From: Haloarcula amylovorans
Lineage (GTDB): Archaea; Halobacteriota; Halobacteria; Halobacteriales; Haloarculaceae
Assembly (NCBI RefSeq): GCF_004681185.1
Contig: NZ_SRIF01000011.1
Coordinates: forward strand, 36,706 to 100,705
Direction: 5' to 3'
Length of the DNA stretch: 64,000 nt
Shown here in pieces: positions 17,391 through 26,693 of the stretch; the first letter of the stretch is position 1; every line of letters starts with the position of its first letter. The notes beneath the pieces were generated by a model. The model made no database searches, was not told the origin of the DNA, and was given only the letters and a program-made list of their open reading frames with translations. The position numbers were made by a program, and so were the translations under genes.

Positions 17391-20300
17391 CGCTGGACAC
17401 CTCCGGTGCGTTCGTGCTCCCGGCACGTGCTTCGATGTCACCGTCCACTCGAAGGTTGATGTCCCGAAGCTCGTCGGCGGTCTCGTCGTCGGCGTCCCAC
17501 AGTCCGCGGTCGATTGCCTCGAGGAGTGTGTCACTGATACTCTCCAGAGCCCACGGGTTCACGTCGCGCATCCACTCCTGTCGGTCCTCGTCGAACGCGT
17601 ACTTCTCGGCGACGTCGGCCCAGAGCGCGTCACTGACGACGCCTGTGGTCGCGTCCCAGCCGAGGACGACATCCACGGTGGTCGACAGGTCACCAGCACC
17701 CTTGTAGTCGTGGTCCGCCATACTATCGAGCCAGTCGGGATTGAGTACGCGGGCGCGCATCGCCTTGCGAACCTTCTCCTCGTTGGTGTACACGGAGACG
17801 TTGTCGGGGTCGCTTGAGTCACCGACGTAGGAGGCAGGCTCCTCGCCTGCGATCTCTGAAACGGCGGTGATGAACCCGCCGTGGAACGCGTACCAGTCGG
17901 AGCTGTCGAACTCGTCCTGTTCGGCGGTGTCCTCGATCTTGACCGTAGCGTCGACGCTACCAAGGCGTCGCTCGAAGGCGTCGTGCGCCTCCGTCACCCG
18001 TCCTCGCTTCCCGAGTGCGTAACCGCCCCACTGCACGTACACGTCGGCGAGGTCGGACCGGTCGTCCCAGTTCCCCTCATCGACTGCTTTGTTCGTCCCG
18101 GCACCGTACCCCCCCGGTCGGGTCGTGAACACCCGACGTCTGGCCGCTTTTTCGGGGTCGTCGACACCCTGCTCGCTGAGTCGCTCGGCTTCCTCCTCGA
18201 CGTGCTTTTTGACGTAGTTCATCTCGTATGGCTCGTCGAGGTCGACGACCGCGTCGACGGCGTCGTGAACGACACCTGCGGCCTGTGGGAAGGCATCGCG
18301 GAACAGCCCCGAGACACGAGTCGTGACATCGATTCGGGGGCGGTTGAGTTCGTCCAATGGAATTGGAGCGACCCCGTCGATACGTCCGGCGTCGGTCCAC
18401 TCGGGTTCGACGCCCATCAGCGCAAGCACCTGCGCGATGGTCTCGCCCCGCGTTCGAACGGTCGGCGTTCCCCACGCGACGACGCCGATCTCCTCGGGAT
18501 ACGCGCCTTCTTGATCGTGGTGACGCGCCGCGATGCCGTCAGCTATCTCCCGCCCGACGCGCCACGCGCTCTTGGCCGGTACCTTCCGTGGGTCCAGCGT
18601 GTAGAAGTTCCGTGCCGTCGGTAGCAGGTCGACCCCGCCTCGCGTCGGCGCACCGCTCCCGCCAGGCGGGACGTACTCGCCGGCCAGGGCGTCTGCCGTT
18701 CTCGGAATCTCGTCCTCCGCACCTCGCACCCGGGGGGCAACCTCCTCACAGATGAACGCCAGCGCGTCCCGAAGGTCGTTGTGTGCGCCGGATGTCGCAC
18801 GTGTGTCCCCGAGTGGGTCGATGTCTACCACGAGGAGGTTCATGTTGACCTCGTCCGCCGGTCCCGCCTCTGCCTCCGAAGCCGGGATGTCGAAGTCGTG
18901 TGCGGCCAGCGTTTCCACGAGCGTGAGACTCGTCTCGTACACTTCGTCGGCAGCCTCCGAGAGTGTCGTGCCCAGTTCGTCGTCGTACGCCCCCGGTTCG
19001 TCGAGCATCCGCTGGTAGTCGACGCCGAGCACACCGGCCACACTTTCACGGAGACTTGGCCCGCCTGGGTTCTCTAGGCGCGTGAGTGCGACGAGGTACT
19101 CGACGAGACGGTCCGCCTCTGGGGGCTCGCTCATCGTGTGGAGCCCCATCCGAATCTGCGTCGTCTTCACGTCCGTGAGGTACTCGTGGACGCGTTCGAC
19201 GAGTTCGTCCACGTCGACCTCTGCTCGCGGGTCGCTCTCTTCCCCGCTCGACCGTGCCGAGGCGCTGTGCGCCTCGCTCTCGTCGATATCGCCTGCGGTG
19301 CCGAGTTCGACCGCGAGGTCGAGGTCGTCGACTTTCTCTCGGAGAAGCCGTTCGAGGTGCTCCCCGTCGTCGGTGCGGGCGTCTTGCATCCCGGCTTCCC
19401 GATACTGGTCGGCGAGTTCCTCGAGTTCGGCCAGTTCGTCGTAAGTGCCGGCGTTGCGCATCACCGGCGTCAGGTAGTCGACGATGGCTGCGTACGAGCG
19501 CCGTTTCGCTTGGGTCCCCTCGCCCGGATTGTTGATGATGTACGGGTAGACGTTCGGGATATCGTCGACGAGCTGGTCCGGAGCGCTCTCGCCGTTCAGC
19601 CCGACCGTCTTGCCGGGAAGCCACTCCAGACTTCCGTGCGTGCCGAGGTGAACGACGGCGTCGGCCTCGAACGCGTTTCGGAGCCAGCCGTAGAACGCCA
19701 CGTAGTCGTGGGGGGGCTGGAGGTCGGAGTCGTGATAGACCTTCGAGGGGTCCATCCCGAACCCACGCGGTGGCTGGACGGTGACGAGGACGTTTCCGAA
19801 CTCGACGCCGGGGATGGCGAACGGACGGTCGGGCACTTCGCCCCATTCGTCGACGACGTTCGTCTGGAAGCGTTCGTCCATGTCCGCGAACCACTCGCGA
19901 TACCGCTCCGTGGACACGACATCGACGCTCAACTCTCGCACGTCTTCGGGGGCGACCCAACGGTCATCAAGAGTGAGTTGTGCGGTCAGCCGGTCCACCA
20001 GGGCCTGGCCGCTCTTCGGGACCGAGCCGCCGAGGTCGTAGTCGCGCTCGCGAAGTTCTTCGAGGAGGTTGACGGTGCTCTCGGGACTATCGAGTCCGAA
20101 GGCAGTGCCGATGCCGTCGTCGCTCGGCGGATAGTTGTGCAGGACGACCGCGACGTTCTTTTCCTCGTTCGAGGTGTGCCGAAGAGTCGCCCAGTTGACC
20201 GCAAGCCGCGCGGCGTGGTTCACCCGATCGTCGATGGGGAAGTGCTGTTTCGGCGCGCTCCCGATACCGGCCTCGTCGTCGGTCCGTTCCTTACCGCTAA

Positions 20301-21252
20301 TTGGATGCGTGATGACGTTGCCGTCGAACTCCGGGAGCGCGACTGACAGCGCGAGTTCGAAGCCCATGACGCCCGTGTCGCTCTTCTCGTACCGAGAGCG
20401 AGATCGCATCGTCGTCACAGTCTGGATGACGGGCACGCCGAGTCGGTCGAGGAAGACGTCTTCCGCGCTGGCTCCCTCGTCGTCGGCCGCCCGCCCTCGT
20501 TCGTCCATCGAGAGCGAGAACATGAACGACGAGAGCACGGCGTCGATGACCGGCTCGCCGTCGTCCAGCAGCCACTCCTCCGTCACGTGTTCAGCATCCC
20601 ACTGTTCGTCGGTGTCTGTCGCGGGATTACAGAAAATCGGGAGTGCATCTGCACCCTGGGCTTCGACGGCGCGTACTTGGGCGTCGACGTACCGCGTGTT
20701 CTCGTGGGTCCAGTGAGATTCGTAGAACCAGATAGCGACTGTCGGTATGTTGGGATCGAGGGTATCGGTCAATTCCTCGTACGACGCTCCGGGGTGGTCC
20801 GGATGGTAGACACCCTCCGTTGGAAGTGTCACCGGGTCGTCGTAGTCACACTCGCGTTCCCCGTACTCGTCGACGAGGAACCGAACACAGTTCGCGACGT
20901 TGCTGGTCCCACCTTTCTCCAGGTATTCGTAAACTCGATCGCGGTCTGTCGCAGTGACAGACGTATCATCCAGTGCGTAGGCGTCACCGGTGGATTTGAC
21001 GACCAGCGGGACGCCGGCCTCTTCCAGACGGCCGACGGCGTGGTCGTACCCTGGCATACTCTCCTCAGCGCCGTGGAGCCAGAAGATCGCCGCCGCCGCA
21101 TCTTCGAGTTCGTCGAGGAACGCGTCGACGTCTGTCTGATCGTCGAGATCACTCTCCGAGCGAACGACCAAGTCGACGTCAACTCGCGCCGCCGCCTGCT
21201 GGACGGCTCCGAGCTCGTTCTCGGTCGCGGTGTAAAGGCCGATTGTTGGCAT
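17380..21252 (-). CDS. cobN: Cobaltochelatase large subunit CobN
   Basis: 1290-aa CobN/magnesium-chelatase H family subunit that binds the corrinoid and inserts cobalt using ATP hydrolysis by the ChlI/D partner encoded divergently. Diagnostic segments are HLGTHGSLEWLPGKTVGL near 540, YPYIINNPGEGTQAKRR, and the C-terminal NWDDRSDLADVYVQWGG. Length agrees with CobN. A GGAGG lies about 12 nt before the ATG. Only 34 bp separate its start from chlID, so the two promoters overlap. CobN beside CbiC/E/F/G/H/L/T and CbiX is a mixed late-chelation and early-chelation inventory. Confidence 0.93.
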   Translation of the reverse strand: MPTIGLYTATENELGAVQQAAARVDVDLVVRSESDLDDQTDVDAFLDELEDAAAAIFWLHGAEESMPGYDHAVGRLEEAGVPLVVKSTGDAYALDDTSVTATDRDRVYEYLEKGGTSNVANCVRFLVDEYGERECDYDDPVTLPTEGVYHPDHPGASYEELTDTLDPNIPTVAIWFYESHWTHENTRYVDAQVRAVEAQGADALPIFCNPATDTDEQWDAEHVTEEWLLDDGEPVIDAVLSSFMFSLSMDERGRAADDEGASAEDVFLDRLGVPVIQTVTTMRSRSRYEKSDTGVMGFELALSVALPEFDGNVITHPISGKERTDDEAGIGSAPKQHFPIDDRVNHAARLAVNWATLRHTSNEEKNVAVVLHNYPPSDDGIGTAFGLDSPESTVNLLEELRERDYDLGGSVPKSGQALVDRLTAQLTLDDRWVAPEDVRELSVDVVSTERYREWFADMDERFQTNVVDEWGEVPDRPFAIPGVEFGNVLVTVQPPRGFGMDPSKVYHDSDLQPPHDYVAFYGWLRNAFEADAVVHLGTHGSLEWLPGKTVGLNGESAPDQLVDDIPNVYPYIINNPGEGTQAKRRSYAAIVDYLTPVMRNAGTYDELAELEELADQYREAGMQDARTDDGEHLERLLREKVDDLDLAVELGTAGDIDESEAHSASARSSGEESDPRAEVDVDELVERVHEYLTDVKTTQIRMGLHTMSEPPEADRLVEYLVALTRLENPGGPSLRESVAGVLGVDYQRMLDEPGAYDDELGTTLSEAADEVYETSLTLVETLAAHDFDIPASEAEAGPADEVNMNLLVVDIDPLGDTRATSGAHNDLRDALAFICEEVAPRVRGAEDEIPRTADALAGEYVPPGGSGAPTRGGVDLLPTARNFYTLDPRKVPAKSAWRVGREIADGIAARHHDQEGAYPEEIGVVAWGTPTVRTRGETIAQVLALMGVEPEWTDAGRIDGVAPIPLDELNRPRIDVTTRVSGLFRDAFPQAAGVVHDAVDAVVDLDEPYEMNYVKKHVEEEAERLSEQGVDDPEKAARRRVFTTRPGGYGAGTNKAVDEGNWDDRSDLADVYVQWGGYALGKRGRVTEAHDAFERRLGSVDATVKIEDTAEQDEFDSSDWYAFHGGFITAVSEIAGEEPASYVGDSSDPDNVSVYTNEEKVRKAMRARVLNPDWLDSMADHDYKGAGDLSTTVDVVLGWDATTGVVSDALWADVAEKYAFDEDRQEWMRDVNPWALESISDTLLEAIDRGLWDADDETADELRDINLRVDGDIEARAGSTNAPEVSSDDD

Positions 21253-21286
21253 AACGTTGTTAAACCTCCATTGCGATAATACAAGT

Positions 21287-23434
21287 ATGGTTGATTACGG
21301 CGAGGGCAAAAAAGCTTCGCACGGTCGGGGGACGTCGCTGGCCTTTTCGGAGATCGTCGGTCAGGAGGAGCTCAAGAGAGCCTTACGTGCCATCGCAGCG
21401 AACGGTAACTTGGATGGCCTCCTCATACAAGGTGAGAAAGGAACTGCAAAGTCCACGGCGGTGCGGGCGCTAACTGACCTTCTTCCGGGACAGGACGCCA
21501 TCGAGGACTGTCCGTACGGCTGCCCGCCGAACGTGCCTGAACAGCAGTGTGAGGCCTGCCGTGAGCGGGAAGACCCGCCGACGACCGAACGGTCGGTTCC
21601 TCTCGTGACGCTCCCGCTGGGGGCGACCCGGGAGCAGGTCGTCGGAACGCTCTCCGTGGCGGACGCGCTCGACGGCGACTACGAGTTCGACCCCGGACTG
21701 CTCGCCCGCGCGAACCGCGGTATCCTCTATGTCGACGAGGTAAATCTCCTCGACGATCACCTCGTCGACGTGTTACTTGATGCGGCGGCGAGCGGGGTCA
21801 ACAGAATCGAACGCGACGGTATGAGTGTCTCCCATCCAGCCAGGTTCACGCTCGTGGGGACGATGAATCCCGAAGAGGGAGATCTCAGACCACAGCTTCG
21901 CGACCGTTTCGCGCTCCAAGCGACGGTCACCGCCTGTGAAGACGTGGATCGACGGGTCACTATCATCGACCGAGCGATCGGACGAACAGATCGTGACGGA
22001 ACGGAGCAATCGACCAACAAACGCTTTGAGAACGGAGACTTCCGAGAGCAGTTGTGGCAAGCCCGCAAACGGCTCTCCGAAGTCGATCTTTCGACACAGT
22101 TCGCCCGGGACATAGCGGAACTATGTCGTGACTCGGGTGTTGAGGGACACCGCGGAGACATCGCGACAGCGCGCGCCGCAATGACGTTCGCCGCTCTCGA
22201 CGGGCGCTCGAAGGTCATCGAAGCCGACGTGCAGCGGGCGGCAGAACTCGCGCTCCCTCACCGGCTTCGATCTCGACCGTTCGAAGACGCGCCCGATCCG
22301 AGTGAACTCATCGACGACCACTTCGATGGAGAGAGTGACGACGACGGACAGGGGGACCGAAACGACCGCCCCGACGAGGGACCCTCCGGCGACGAGGATA
22401 CTTCGGACGGAATGGACGACGACGGAGATGCTGAAGACGCCGAGGGGACAGACACGTCGGACTCAACCGATTCCGGTCCGTCGGAAAAAAACGGCGAGTG
22501 CGACGGGGCCGAGACCGGCGCGTCGTCCCTGGAACGGAGTGACGAGGCGGGGACTGACGACGTCGAAGCGCAGGCGACGGACGAGAACAGGAAGGCGGAC
22601 GAAAACGACGACGTGACGGAAGGGACGCCGGTCGTCCCTGGACAGTCCCGTGCTGACATCGGGGCGGGACGAGCTCCCGAACTGACCGCACCCGAAGCCA
22701 TCGAGAGCGGGAGAGCAGGTAGCGGATTCCGGTCGCGGACACAGCCACACGCAGACACCGATGGAGCACGGATACGGAGTCGGCGGGCGGATTCGAACCG
22801 ACGCATCGACGTTGCGGCGTCGGTTCGAGCGGCATCCGCCCGCGGTGCTTCGTCCGTCGAATCGCGTGACCTACGTCAATCTGTCCGCCAGAGCGAGTCC
22901 TCCGCGCTGGTGGTGTTCGTCGTGGACGCGAGCGCGTCGATGTTACCGGCGATGCGTGCAGCGAAGGGGACCGTCCTCGAACTCCTGAAGGACGCGTATC
23001 AAAAGCGCGACGAAGTCGCGTTCGTCGCGTTTGCCGGCGAGGAAGCAAACGTGCTCCTCCCACCGACGAACAGTGTCACCCTCGCCGCTCGACATCTCAA
23101 GGATCTGCCGACCGGTGACCGGACGCCACTTCCGTCAGGTCTCCGCACGGCTGGCGACGTGCTCGATCGGGCCGAACCGAGTGCCAGTGTCGTTGTGGTG
23201 GTTACTGATGGGCGAGCGAACGTTGCGAAAGAGAGCCCAATCCGTGAGACGCGTGAAGCCGCTAGACGATTGAGCGAGTACGAGCCTCACGTGGTCGTCG
23301 TCGACGCGAGTGACGGTGACAGAACCGGTGTGACGGACCTGGTCGCCGACGAAACGGACGGCGAACGTGTCCCGCTCTCCGCACTGTCTGCCGACCGAAT
23401 CGAGGTGGCCGTCGATGTCGCACACGAAAGTTAG
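21287..23434 (+). CDS. chlID: Cobaltochelatase/Mg-chelatase ATPase-VWA subunit (ChlI-ChlD fusion)
   Basis: AAA+ motor for CobN (715 aa). Residues 20-340 are ChlI-like: Walker A GEKGTAKST at 49-57, Walker B LYVDEVN near 148, arginine-finger helices beyond. Cys at 75, 79, 88 and 91 (CPYGC and CEAC) could hold a metal. A very acidic Asp/Glu/Ser linker runs about 340-480. The C-terminus is a VWA domain with MIDAS motif DASASM near 550. The ATG at 21287 was preferred over 21257, because the latter lies only 4 nt from the divergent cobN start. It is first of chlID-cbtB-cbtA-ferredoxin. Confidence 0.9.
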   Translation: MVDYGEGKKASHGRGTSLAFSEIVGQEELKRALRAIAANGNLDGLLIQGEKGTAKSTAVRALTDLLPGQDAIEDCPYGCPPNVPEQQCEACREREDPPTTERSVPLVTLPLGATREQVVGTLSVADALDGDYEFDPGLLARANRGILYVDEVNLLDDHLVDVLLDAAASGVNRIERDGMSVSHPARFTLVGTMNPEEGDLRPQLRDRFALQATVTACEDVDRRVTIIDRAIGRTDRDGTEQSTNKRFENGDFREQLWQARKRLSEVDLSTQFARDIAELCRDSGVEGHRGDIATARAAMTFAALDGRSKVIEADVQRAAELALPHRLRSRPFEDAPDPSELIDDHFDGESDDDGQGDRNDRPDEGPSGDEDTSDGMDDDGDAEDAEGTDTSDSTDSGPSEKNGECDGAETGASSLERSDEAGTDDVEAQATDENRKADENDDVTEGTPVVPGQSRADIGAGRAPELTAPEAIESGRAGSGFRSRTQPHADTDGARIRSRRADSNRRIDVAASVRAASARGASSVESRDLRQSVRQSESSALVVFVVDASASMLPAMRAAKGTVLELLKDAYQKRDEVAFVAFAGEEANVLLPPTNSVTLAARHLKDLPTGDRTPLPSGLRTAGDVLDRAEPSASVVVVVTDGRANVAKESPIRETREAARRLSEYEPHVVVVDASDGDRTGVTDLVADETDGERVPLSALSADRIEVAVDVAHES

Positions 23435-23492
23435 GTTTGGTTCGTCCGGAAGGTTTACAATCTTGCTTGATGTTGTGCAAGTGTGGTTTAGA

Positions 23493-23681
23493 ATGGCGAC
23501 TGCCAATAACACCGTTCACGGTCGGATTGAACAGGCTCGCATGGAACTAACGTCAACGCAGCTGGCCGTCGGGTTCGCTCTCGTCGCGGCACTCGGATTC
23601 GCCCTCCTGTTCGTTCAGGAGCCGATGCTGCACGATTCGATGCACAACTTCCGGCACGCGGCGGGTATTACCTGCCACTGA
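23493..23681 (+). CDS. cbtB: Cobalt transporter accessory subunit CbtB
   Basis: 62-aa single-pass membrane protein. One hydrophobic helix (LAVGFALVAALGFALLF) is followed by a C-terminal His tail with HDSMHNFRHAAG and a terminal CH, the cobalt-binding signature of CbtB. The frame is open from 23367, but the ATG at 23493 starts the family-like N-terminus. The stop is 2 nt before cbtA. In bacteria cbtAB is typically under cobalamin riboswitches. I see no riboswitch here, only a weak CTTGC/GCAAG inverted repeat 10-30 bp upstream. Confidence 0.88.
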   Translation: MATANNTVHGRIEQARMELTSTQLAVGFALVAALGFALLFVQEPMLHDSMHNFRHAAGITCH

Positions 23682-23683
23682 TC

Positions 23684-24454
23684 ATGTTCGCCGAATACCT
23701 GAAACGAGGCGTGAAGGCAGGAGTGATTGCCGGGCTAGTGTTCGGTCTACTCATGGCACTCGTCGCCAATCCACTGGTCGCGTTCGCTGACGAGGTCGGG
23801 CATGGGAGTGATCACGCTGTCAGTCAGCATCACGAGGAGGCGGGTAGCGAACACCACGACAGCGCCGTTTCGATGGTGGTTACGAACGGCGTGAGTGTCG
23901 TCTCCGGGGTTCTCTGGGGTATTCTTCTGGGTGGCGTCGTCTTTGGCATCGCGTACTACTTCCTCGAACCCGCAATCCCGGGAACCGGTGGAACGAAGAG
24001 CTATCTCTTGGCCGTCGCTGGCTTCATCACCGTCTCGGGGGCTCCGTGGCTCATTCTCCCGCCACAGCCACCGGGAGTGGAACAAGCGCTCTCGACGGAG
24101 ACGCGAATCATACTCTACGGGGGAATGATGGTGGCCGGTGCGCTCGTTTGTTTGTTCGCAGGATTCGTGTACGGTCGGCTCAGAGAGACACGCGGACGAA
24201 CGACCGCTTCCATCGTCGCGATGCTCTCACCCTGTCTGCTCGCGATTCCAGCCGCTCTCTCACCGGTGAACGCAGTAGAGAGCCCCCTCCCACCCGAGTT
24301 GGCCGCCGGGCTGATCGGACTGATCGTGTTCGGACAGGCGTTACTCTGGCTGCTCCTCGCGGGCACGCACGCTCGGCTTCGTCGTCAATCGGAGAATATT
24401 GCAGCCCCGGCGGTCGGGACCGATCACACCGACAGAACTCTCGCTGCAGATTGA
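23684..24454 (+). CDS. cbtA: Cobalt transporter CbtA
   Basis: CbtA-family membrane protein (256 aa) with five to six hydrophobic helices. The first helix (GVIAGLVFGLLMALVAN) is followed by a His-rich extracellular loop, HGSDHAVSQHHEEAGSEHHD, with seven His residues in about 25 positions, expected to capture cobalt. Later helices contain PPQPPGVEQAL and ELAAGLIGL stretches known from CbtA. It overlaps the next gene by 1 nt (TGATG). With CbtB it should supply Co2+ to the CobN-ChlID chelatase. Confidence 0.88.
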   Translation: MFAEYLKRGVKAGVIAGLVFGLLMALVANPLVAFADEVGHGSDHAVSQHHEEAGSEHHDSAVSMVVTNGVSVVSGVLWGILLGGVVFGIAYYFLEPAIPGTGGTKSYLLAVAGFITVSGAPWLILPPQPPGVEQALSTETRIILYGGMMVAGALVCLFAGFVYGRLRETRGRTTASIVAMLSPCLLAIPAALSPVNAVESPLPPELAAGLIGLIVFGQALLWLLLAGTHARLRRQSENIAAPAVGTDHTDRTLAAD

Positions 24455-24858
24455 TGAGATCGCGAACCGAAGACGTCCACGAGAACGGGTTCTCCGATCA
24501 TGTATTAGTCTGTACGAACATGCGAGACGCAGAGTACGCATGCTGTGCGGAGGCGTACGGTGAAGAAGTGTACGAGGCAGTGAAGTCGTGGTTGCGTGAA
24601 CGGGGCGTCTTCTGGTCTCGCGTCCACGTCGCCGAGACGAGCTGTCTCGGACTCTGTAGCGCCGACGGCACCGCAATCGCAATCCATCCCCGAAACCGGT
24701 GGTACTCGGACGTGCTCCCGGAAGATGTACCGGAGTTGCTCGAAGACGAATTCGGTGCCGACGCGTCGCGTTTGGGAATCAGCCATGGAAGCAATGCCGC
24801 CGGTGGGTCAGGTGAGGAGCTTAAAAATTCCGTAGATGACGAGCACGCCCACGAGTAA
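24454..24858 (+). CDS. Thioredoxin-like [2Fe-2S] ferredoxin-domain protein
   Basis: 134-aa protein of the (2Fe-2S) ferredoxin/thioredoxin-fold family. The cluster ligands appear as VCTNMRDAEYACC early and TSCLGLCSADGT later, followed by AIAIHPRNRWYSDV, the usual closing strand. A near-identical plan forms the C-terminus of the long CbiX at 26694 (CTNQTC, SSCLGRCGDGPM), so this looks like a free-standing paralogue. It is coupled to cbtA by a 1-nt overlap; the longer frame from 24046 is a shadow. It is probably an electron carrier or iron-sulfur sensor for cobalt reduction or corrin chemistry. Confidence 0.8.
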   Translation: MRSRTEDVHENGFSDHVLVCTNMRDAEYACCAEAYGEEVYEAVKSWLRERGVFWSRVHVAETSCLGLCSADGTAIAIHPRNRWYSDVLPEDVPELLEDEFGADASRLGISHGSNAAGGSGEELKNSVDDEHAHE

Positions 24859-24962
24859 CGGAATCAGAAAGCGGACGACTGGCGGTTAGCGGTTCAAGGA
24901 GCAGCGTGGTCATTGGCAGGTCGGGCGCTCCGAAGAATCTTTGACGGAGTTCGAGTCGAGAA

Positions 24963-26321
24963 TTATCTGGCAGACGCTGTTCCGAGTAACAACCGATAGG
25001 TGCCACGTTTCACTCCGTCGTCGTGATAGACCATCGGCTCCTCTACGGCAGCGAACGATTCACTGTCCAGTGCGACCGCTGTGACGATGCCATCGGTTTC
25101 GAGGGTCGTTTCGGGGCCAGTTTCCGTACTGAATATTCGCAAACCGTGAACCTCGGCATTGCGCGTGCGAAAGTGCTGCGCCCCGGGAATGGCTACGCGG
25201 TCACCTTCGACACCAAGTTCGCTCGCGAAGCCACCCACCGAGGCTGTCCAGACGCGCTCGCCGTCCTGCGTGTACCCGAGAGCGGTATGCTCACGGGGAT
25301 GCAGCGACGCTGTCTCGCGACCCTCCGTCGAATACGTGTTCCCCGTGATGAAGACCGCGCCGTCCGCCGTCGCGTGCACGTGGTTTGGATACGCGTACAG
25401 CGTTTCATCGTCGACTGTCGTGGGGGTTCCAAGGTTGACACACCACTGTTCGGCACCCCCGTCGCGAAGACGGTAGCCACAGTAGTCTCCGTGGCTGGCA
25501 ACCACGACTCCATCTTCGACGAGCGAGACATCACCGACGCGTCGTTGGCCGTCGGTACCGGGATCCCATTCGTATCGCACAGCACCCGTTTCAGTATCGA
25601 GGACGAGAAGGCCGTGCTGATGGGTGCCGGGACAGCGATTGTACGCAATGGCTAGGCGGCGATCTCCGACATCGAGACTAATCGGGGAGGCGTCGGTCTC
25701 GTGCGTCCAGACGACATCGCCCGTCTCGTCGAACGCGTAGACGACACTGGTAAACGATCGACGCACCCCATCGCGGCTCCCGGGTCGTTCTCGCTCACGG
25801 GTCGGGTCCGCCTCCCCGTTCGCTGTTCCGAGGCTCGCTTTGCTCACCTCGCTCTCCCCGCTCGCTCGTTCCGAGGGCTCGCTCCGCTCGCCCCCGCGTT
25901 CGTAGCGACGGGACGCAACGTACAACCGATCTCCCTCTGTCTCGATATCGGCAATGAAAGGAAGGAAGAACCGGGACGCTTTCTGCGGGGTCCCGACGTC
26001 CGTCGCTGTGGCGTACTGCCACCGAAGTTCGCCGGTGTCCTGGTCGTAGAATCTAACGGTGCCCTCGGGACTGCGCTCGCCGACCGCGACGCCGTCCGCG
26101 AACGGCTCCGCTGCGACGACGGACGTCATCTCGGTTTCCCTTCCTGTGCGCCAGCGCATGTCGAGGGTGGTTCGATCGTGAGCGACCACGTCGCCGGTGG
26201 CCGTCCCAGTGACCACTAGTTCGTCGGCCAACGCGACTGCCGACCGTCTGCCTGCATGCCGTGATCGAGCTGGCGGTACGTCGCCGAGTCCGATCGCTCG
26301 CCGTTTTCGCGCGTTACTCAT
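24963..26321 (-). CDS. PQQ-like beta-propeller protein of the cobalamin operon
   Basis: 452-aa soluble repeat protein with several PQQ-type blades (VVAHDRTTLDMRWR, VRFYDQDTGELRWQY, LLVLDTETGAVRYEW, LGYTQDGERVWTASV), each ending in W-x-pattern strands. No signal peptide is visible, so it is probably cytoplasmic. The ATG at 26321 overlaps the DUF3209 stop by 8 nt, making it the last gene of the 11-gene cbi operon. Residues about 145-195 form a low-complexity Glu/Arg/Ser insert that breaks a blade loop and is encoded by repeats at 25830-25895. The function in cobalamin synthesis is unknown. Confidence 0.75.
   Translation of the reverse strand: MSNARKRRAIGLGDVPPARSRHAGRRSAVALADELVVTGTATGDVVAHDRTTLDMRWRTGRETEMTSVVAAEPFADGVAVGERSPEGTVRFYDQDTGELRWQYATATDVGTPQKASRFFLPFIADIETEGDRLYVASRRYERGGERSEPSERASGESEVSKASLGTANGEADPTRERERPGSRDGVRRSFTSVVYAFDETGDVVWTHETDASPISLDVGDRRLAIAYNRCPGTHQHGLLVLDTETGAVRYEWDPGTDGQRRVGDVSLVEDGVVVASHGDYCGYRLRDGGAEQWCVNLGTPTTVDDETLYAYPNHVHATADGAVFITGNTYSTEGRETASLHPREHTALGYTQDGERVWTASVGGFASELGVEGDRVAIPGAQHFRTRNAEVHGLRIFSTETGPETTLETDGIVTAVALDSESFAAVEEPMVYHDDGVKRGTYRLLLGTASAR
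25830..25895. repeat. In-frame CTCGCT/GAGCGA repeat cluster inside the propeller gene
   Basis: The plus strand repeats variants of GGCTCGCT(T/C)(T/C)GCTC, joined by CTCGCTCGTTCCGAGG. Read on the coding strand this gives ERSEPSERASGESEVSKA. The length keeps the frame open. It looks like a short palindromic dispersed element inserted in a loop. Confidence 0.5.
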
Positions 26322-26685
26322 CGACGGGGAAGGTTTCGTGGAGAACGTCGTGTGCCTCACCCAACCCGCCGAGAACACTCTCGCCCTGGTCGGTCAATCG
26401 GTGGACGGCACGCTCCGCGTCGCGGACGGCCACTAGCCGTCCACGCATGTACTCGTATTCCGGATTATCTGAATCGGTGGCAGCGATTTCCTCCTCAAGG
26501 TCGACGAGCGCCGCGTCGAGGTGGCGCTTGATCCCCGAAAGGGTCTCCGCGTTTGCCAGGGCCTCGATTGGGCCATCGAGGTGGCCCTCCAATTCTTTCT
26601 CCGCGTGTTCGCGCGCGCTCCGGTCTTCGGTCCCGAGCACGTTCATCAGCCCGAGTCGTAGGGCTTCGATTTCGTAGCAACTCAT
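26314..26685 (-). CDS. DUF3209 family protein
   Basis: 123-aa protein opening with MSCYEIEALRLGLMNVLG, the start I associate with DUF3209 proteins of haloarchaeal cobalamin clusters. It is almost all helix, with heptad-like stretches (AREHAEKELEGHLDGPIEAL, HLDAALVDLEEEIAA). A Cys at position 3 is the only cysteine. The ATG at 26685 lies 8 nt after the cbiX stop and the gene overlaps the propeller by 8 nt. The frame extends upstream to 26847 through cbiX, but that part is Arg-rich shadow. Function unknown; operon position implies a role in corrin synthesis or cobalt handling. Confidence 0.82.
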   Translation of the reverse strand: MSCYEIEALRLGLMNVLGTEDRSAREHAEKELEGHLDGPIEALANAETLSGIKRHLDAALVDLEEEIAATDSDNPEYEYMRGRLVAVRDAERAVHRLTDQGESVLGGLGEAHDVLHETFPVDE

Positions 26686-26693
26686 GAGTGTGG

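Noticed and set aside
19138..20346. 402-aa plus-strand ORF opposite cobN
   Set aside because: High-GC antisense shadow; cobN motifs are intact on the other strand.
22780..22800. tRNA-like T-loop words (GATTCGAACCG)
   Set aside because: Lies in the coding frame of chlID and has no flanking cloverleaf; no tRNA gene seen anywhere in the window.
23440..23492. Cobalamin riboswitch before cbtB
   Set aside because: Only about 58 bp are available and no B12-box-like sequence is present.
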